Shown here in pieces: positions 6,866-10,254 of a stretch of 10,254 bases of DNA. The stretch is from assembly GCA_030620455.1 (NCBI GenBank), contig JAUXEQ010000035.1:1-10254 (forward strand), read 5' to 3'. The stretch comes from a bacterium (GTDB lineage: Bacteria > UBP14 > UBA6098 > B30-G16). The notes beneath the pieces were generated by a model. It saw nothing but the letters and a program-made list of their open reading frames with translations. It did not search any database and was not told the origin of the DNA. Both the position numbers and the translations under genes were made by a program. Positions within the stretch are counted from its first letter, which is position 1, and every line of letters begins with the position of its first letter.

Positions 6866-9800
6866 TAATAAGCACAGCTTGAACACCAGTTACATAGCCC
6901 TCTCCAACAAAAGTAACAAAATAAATACCACTTTCCCAACCATCCGCATTCCACTGAAATGAATATAAACCATTTGTAAACTTTCCTCCAGATATTTTTT
7001 CAATTACTCTACCAGAAATATCCTGAATAAATATATCACCTGTAATTTTTGTATTTACCAAAACTGATATTCTGAGTGAGGAATTGAAAGGACACGGATT
7101 AACTTTAATTGTAACTTTAGATAAAACTGGTTTGATATTATATTCTTGAACTTCAGGTGTGCCAATGTCTTCACCAGTAAAGAACAACCATATGGCTCGG
7201 AAGACTTCCCAACGATTAGATATATCATTTATGTATTTAATGCCACCAAGGTAAATAGAGGATGCAACAGTTCTCCAGTTTGAGTCGAAACCCTCAAAAG
7301 AGCCTTCTTTGACGACCATTCTTATATTGGAAATCATCGGTGCTGGTCTATCTTGAGATCTAAGAACCGGAACAGCACCTCGAAGTGCGTTTAGCTCATC
7401 AACCCTATGGTCCGCAGAAGTCTTGTAATAGTATTCAAAAACTGTTCTCAAAGGCCAAAAATCTGTTTCAGGTGTCAGAGTTTCAACATTTCCATAGAAT
7501 CTCGGTCTTCCGTTGTGAGCCCTTGAAATACCGAAAAGGTTCATAATTTCAATAGGAACTATCGAGGAGTAATCGTTTGCAATATCAGCACCTTCCCAAA
7601 AAACATTTCCATTTGAGCCAAGGAAATCCGCTATCTTTGCAAGAGACATAAATGAAAGCTTAGTATTAATGCTATCATTAACTCCAGTTACAACCATTAC
7701 AGCCTTATAATCCAGCAATTCATAAGTATCAAGTTGTTCATCTTGAAATGTCACTTCATATTTAACATTTGTAAGGTCTATAAGCTCTTTTATCGCTTGG
7801 TCTTCCGATATTCTGTTATCATCAGCTAACAGTGCATAGTTGTCAAAATCAACAATTAATATATCAGGTTCGTCTGGGTCATCACCACAGAATCCCATAA
7901 CAAAACGAGTAGGTTCGCTTGTTCCCTCTTCATATATTGCAAAAACTTTATAATGATATACAATCAATCCGGTTCGAACTTCTTCGTCGATAAATCCAGT
8001 GGTCCACACTGGAACCTTTGCTATAGTATCGCCACGAGACGGGAAATATTCAGCACGGATAATTCCATATCCGACTAAATTAGCTGGAGTAGATTCTGGG
8101 GGAAGCCAACGTAATGATATCCTATCATGATGTCCGGAGTATACCACCAAATCTCTTGGAGCATTGAATACTATTTCTGGACTGAGTTGTACATTTACTT
8201 CTAATGTTCCCGGTTCCCATAGAAGAACAGTTGTATCTAAAGGATAATATCCCGGGTACTCAAAACGAAGATCATGTGTCCCGAAGACCACATCGTCAAA
8301 TTTGAAGAATCCTGCTCTATTAGTCACAACCGAATCAAAATCATCGAGCTTAACTTTAATATTTTCAAAAGAACCTGTGTGATGAAGAAGTTGAGCAATG
8401 CCAGAGATTATGCCATGTTTATGCGATAATACAACTTCTAAAGTCTCCACAGGCAAATCGAGGATAAAACCAACCTCGAAATCACTGTAACCTGGATACG
8501 TAATCTTCAAATCATAGTTATCGTATAGGATATTAATAAATGAAGTCCAGCCGAGCCTATCTACAATTTGTGGACCTAAGCCATCCATAACGACTGCTGC
8601 ACCTGCTGCTGGGTCACCGCTTTCTAATGTAACATGAATAAATAAATCGCCGTAAACATTTTCAGGTTCTAATACAAAATTGAAAAACCGGTTGCTTGAA
8701 ACCATGAATGTTGTGTCCTGTCCTATATACCCATCATGCGAGATATAAAGAGTATGCATCCCATATTTAACATCAGTAAATCGGAAAAAGCCAGATGAGT
8801 CTGTGGTAAGAGAAAGTAAACTATCTAACCATAATACACTGCCGTACCAATTTCCTGGTGGCAAACCTTGCAGCCTAATTCTTCCGAATATTCTATATCT
8901 ATTCAATCTAAGCGTATCTGTAAGAACAATATCGCCAACAATTCTAACATGATGTGTAATTTTTTGGTAATTCTCATGTTCAATCTCAATTGTAATGTTC
9001 ACACCATTTGGAACATCGCAGATTTCAAAACTGCCGTCTATTTCGGTAGTGTCGCTTAGGAATGGATCCACAATTCTAACAACTGTTCCGGAGAAGTCGG
9101 TAGCATCCTCAAGATATATATTTCCTCTAACGCAATACGAAGGTGGTTCCGGCTTAATTAATCTGAAATAAACAACCTTTGGATCGTTTATTGGAATAAT
9201 ATTGGTATCTGCCATATTGTACCATTCCGTTGGTAGACCTCCAGAAGCATCTTCATAACCCCAGAAAATTTCATCGCTGTCGGGAAGTTCAGAAACATCC
9301 CATGTAATGAAAAAGGGTTCTCTACCTGAGGAACACTCTAATTCCCAAATTACTGAATCTGAATCGATATCTCTGATATCCTGTAAAAGATAGATCCAAC
9401 CACCAGTCGGATCCGGAATTCTCAAATTAAATATGGGAATTCCTCCAATAAATGGCGGAGCAATAAAATCAAGACCTGGGTCTATGAATGGGCTTCCAGC
9501 CTCGTCTGCACCAAAGGCTGCCATAGAATAGAAGGAAGCATCGGTTGTATGTCTAACGAAAAGTCTTACAAGCCAATTCGGTGAAGGATAATTTCCAGTT
9601 GTAAACTGTGCATTATAATCAAGGTTATTTGGAGGAGTCTCAAGATCTGAAACTTCCAAATGCCAATTAATTGTAGTCGACCTTAAATAAGGAGCGTCCG
9701 GACTGTATAGGATGAACAGAGTCTCAGCGGAATAAAATGTTTCAATTTGAGGTGTTACATCGATACCTTCCACTTCAAGTTTGACCGAGGATACATCGAT

Positions 9801-10254
9801 TCCTATTTTATCATCTACTATAACGATAAGTAAGTTAGACCAGATGTTTATTCCTGTCGAGGAATCCTCGGGTAGCGAATAAATAAATCGAGGAGGAATC
9901 GTATCGATAACATGATAATTAATAACTGGTCTTTCACCATCAGGTATGTTTAGAAACGAAAAGTATTTCATATTCTCCCATGTATCTGGTATCGTTCCTG
10001 GAAGTGCGGTTCCAATTTTCATTCTACAAGTCTCTGGGATTAAATCACCAACCCAACTTACTGTAACTTCGTCACCAGGATTAATATAATTTAACAACCA
10101 ATAATTATCATTGTCTGGAACTCGAATATCTCTAGAAAGTCTCGTTAGAAAAGGATAAGCTGGATCATCTAAGTTGAAGAATGCCATAAATCTAGGGAAT
10201 GGAATTGAAGGTATAACTATGTCGAATGTATCGTAAAATTCAGATGCTCCCCAA
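6861..10254 (-). CDS. Large modular secreted/surface protein with C-terminal type A sorting (Por secretion tail) domain, 5' partial
   Basis: The frame is open from the TAG stop to the window edge, giving about 1130 residues without the N terminus. A Met at 10187 exists, but the 22 codons above it (reading WGASEFYDTFDIVIPSIPF and onward) fit the protein's own repeat, so that Met is internal. Residues here are counted from it. Order: beta-unit copy 1 (before 1 to about 90); Ig-like domain with VDDKIGIDVSSVKLEV (about 95-197); beta-unit copy 2 (about 224-345); four carboxypeptidase-regulatory-like domains (about 350-428, 430-508, 510-588, 590-669); an FN3-like domain with ISLRWLPPE (about 675-762); an alpha/beta domain starting DILIVDFDNY (about 774-1005); and a C-terminal domain at 1022-1108 with VNPCPFNSSLRISV, IFIQDISGRVIEK and SGIYFVTF. 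The last resembles Type IX secretion cargo tails. No catalytic motif stands out, so a structural or adhesive role is likely. It lies upstream of pgpH but is separated by 137 bases and a terminator-like signal. Confidence 0.92.
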   Translation of the reverse strand, partial: WGASEFYDTFDIVIPSIPFPRFMAFFNLDDPAYPFLTRLSRDIRVPDNDNYWLLNYINPGDEVTVSWVGDLIPETCRMKIGTALPGTIPDTWENMKYFSFLNIPDGERPVINYHVIDTIPPRFIYSLPEDSSTGINIWSNLLIVIVDDKIGIDVSSVKLEVEGIDVTPQIETFYSAETLFILYSPDAPYLRSTTINWHLEVSDLETPPNNLDYNAQFTTGNYPSPNWLVRLFVRHTTDASFYSMAAFGADEAGSPFIDPGLDFIAPPFIGGIPIFNLRIPDPTGGWIYLLQDIRDIDSDSVIWELECSSGREPFFITWDVSELPDSDEIFWGYEDASGGLPTEWYNMADTNIIPINDPKVVYFRLIKPEPPSYCVRGNIYLEDATDFSGTVVRIVDPFLSDTTEIDGSFEICDVPNGVNITIEIEHENYQKITHHVRIVGDIVLTDTLRLNRYRIFGRIRLQGLPPGNWYGSVLWLDSLLSLTTDSSGFFRFTDVKYGMHTLYISHDGYIGQDTTFMVSSNRFFNFVLEPENVYGDLFIHVTLESGDPAAGAAVVMDGLGPQIVDRLGWTSFINILYDNYDLKITYPGYSDFEVGFILDLPVETLEVVLSHKHGIISGIAQLLHHTGSFENIKVKLDDFDSVVTNRAGFFKFDDVVFGTHDLRFEYPGYYPLDTTVLLWEPGTLEVNVQLSPEIVFNAPRDLVVYSGHHDRISLRWLPPESTPANLVGYGIIRAEYFPSRGDTIAKVPVWTTGFIDEEVRTGLIVYHYKVFAIYEEGTSEPTRFVMGFCGDDPDEPDILIVDFDNYALLADDNRISEDQAIKELIDLTNVKYEVTFQDEQLDTYELLDYKAVMVVTGVNDSINTKLSFMSLAKIADFLGSNGNVFWEGADIANDYSSIVPIEIMNLFGISRAHNGRPRFYGNVETLTPETDFWPLRTVFEYYYKTSADHRVDELNALRGAVPVLRSQDRPAPMISNIRMVVKEGSFEGFDSNWRTVASSIYLGGIKYINDISNRWEVFRAIWLFFTGEDIGTPEVQEYNIKPVLSKVTIKVNPCPFNSSLRISVLVNTKITGDIFIQDISGRVIEKISGGKFTNGLYSFQWNADGWESGIYFVTFVGEGYVTGVQAVLIR

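Noticed and set aside
1..10254. CRISPR array, tRNA, insertion sequence or transposase, toxin-antitoxin or defence genes
   Set aside because: I found no regularly spaced repeats, no tRNA-like cloverleaf, no terminal inverted repeats with a transposase, and no recognisable defence or toxin domain on either strand.

Overview
The window is A+T-rich bacterial DNA, and every gene I can support lies on the minus strand. It reads from the high coordinates down: a large surface or secreted protein, a 137-base gap, then a tight run of six genes ending in a kinase cut by the left edge. The large protein ends in a Por-secretion-tail (type A sorting) type domain and carries the duplicated 'GA...FD...PP...DIR...W' beta-unit that I associate with low-GC lineages of the FCB/Cloacimonadota/Marinimicrobia/WOR-3 kind. 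That placement is an inference from protein style. No rRNA or ribosomal marker is present to confirm it.

Region 1 (6861-10254): one long gene, open through the right edge, so its N terminus is missing. It encodes a modular extracellular protein: two copies of a beta-unit flanking a bacterial Ig-like domain, four carboxypeptidase-regulatory-like repeats, an FN3-like domain, an alpha/beta domain, and the C-terminal sorting domain.

Region 2 (6724-6860): the only sizeable non-coding gap. It holds a weak terminator-like inverted repeat followed by seven T residues, and directly after it TTGACA and TATAAT boxes facing the next gene. The spacing between the boxes is too short for a standard promoter.

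Region 3 (1-6723): a likely operon. In order of transcription it contains a PgpH-type 7TM-HD phosphodiesterase (GTG start), a CorC/HlyC-like CBS-pair membrane protein, an exported DUF3108 protein, a nitrilase-family amidohydrolase, an exported protein that appears to contain three degenerate OmpA-like folds, and a ROK-family sugar kinase (partial). The gaps are 23 and 10 bases, then overlaps of 1 and 14 bases, then a gap of 54 bases. Most of these genes have a clear Shine-Dalgarno sequence, some lying inside the upstream gene.

The best-understood pair is PgpH plus CorC. In many bacteria these sit in a phoH-pgpH-ybeY-corC type cluster; here neither phoH nor ybeY is beside them. The envelope theme (membrane nucleotide-signalling hydrolase, membrane CBS protein, two exported proteins, a secreted surface protein) is consistent, but I see no defence, mobile or clearly new enzymatic system. 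The items most worth a second look are the triple OmpA-like protein, the loss of conserved membrane-domain motifs in the CorC-like protein, and the duplicated module in the large secreted protein.
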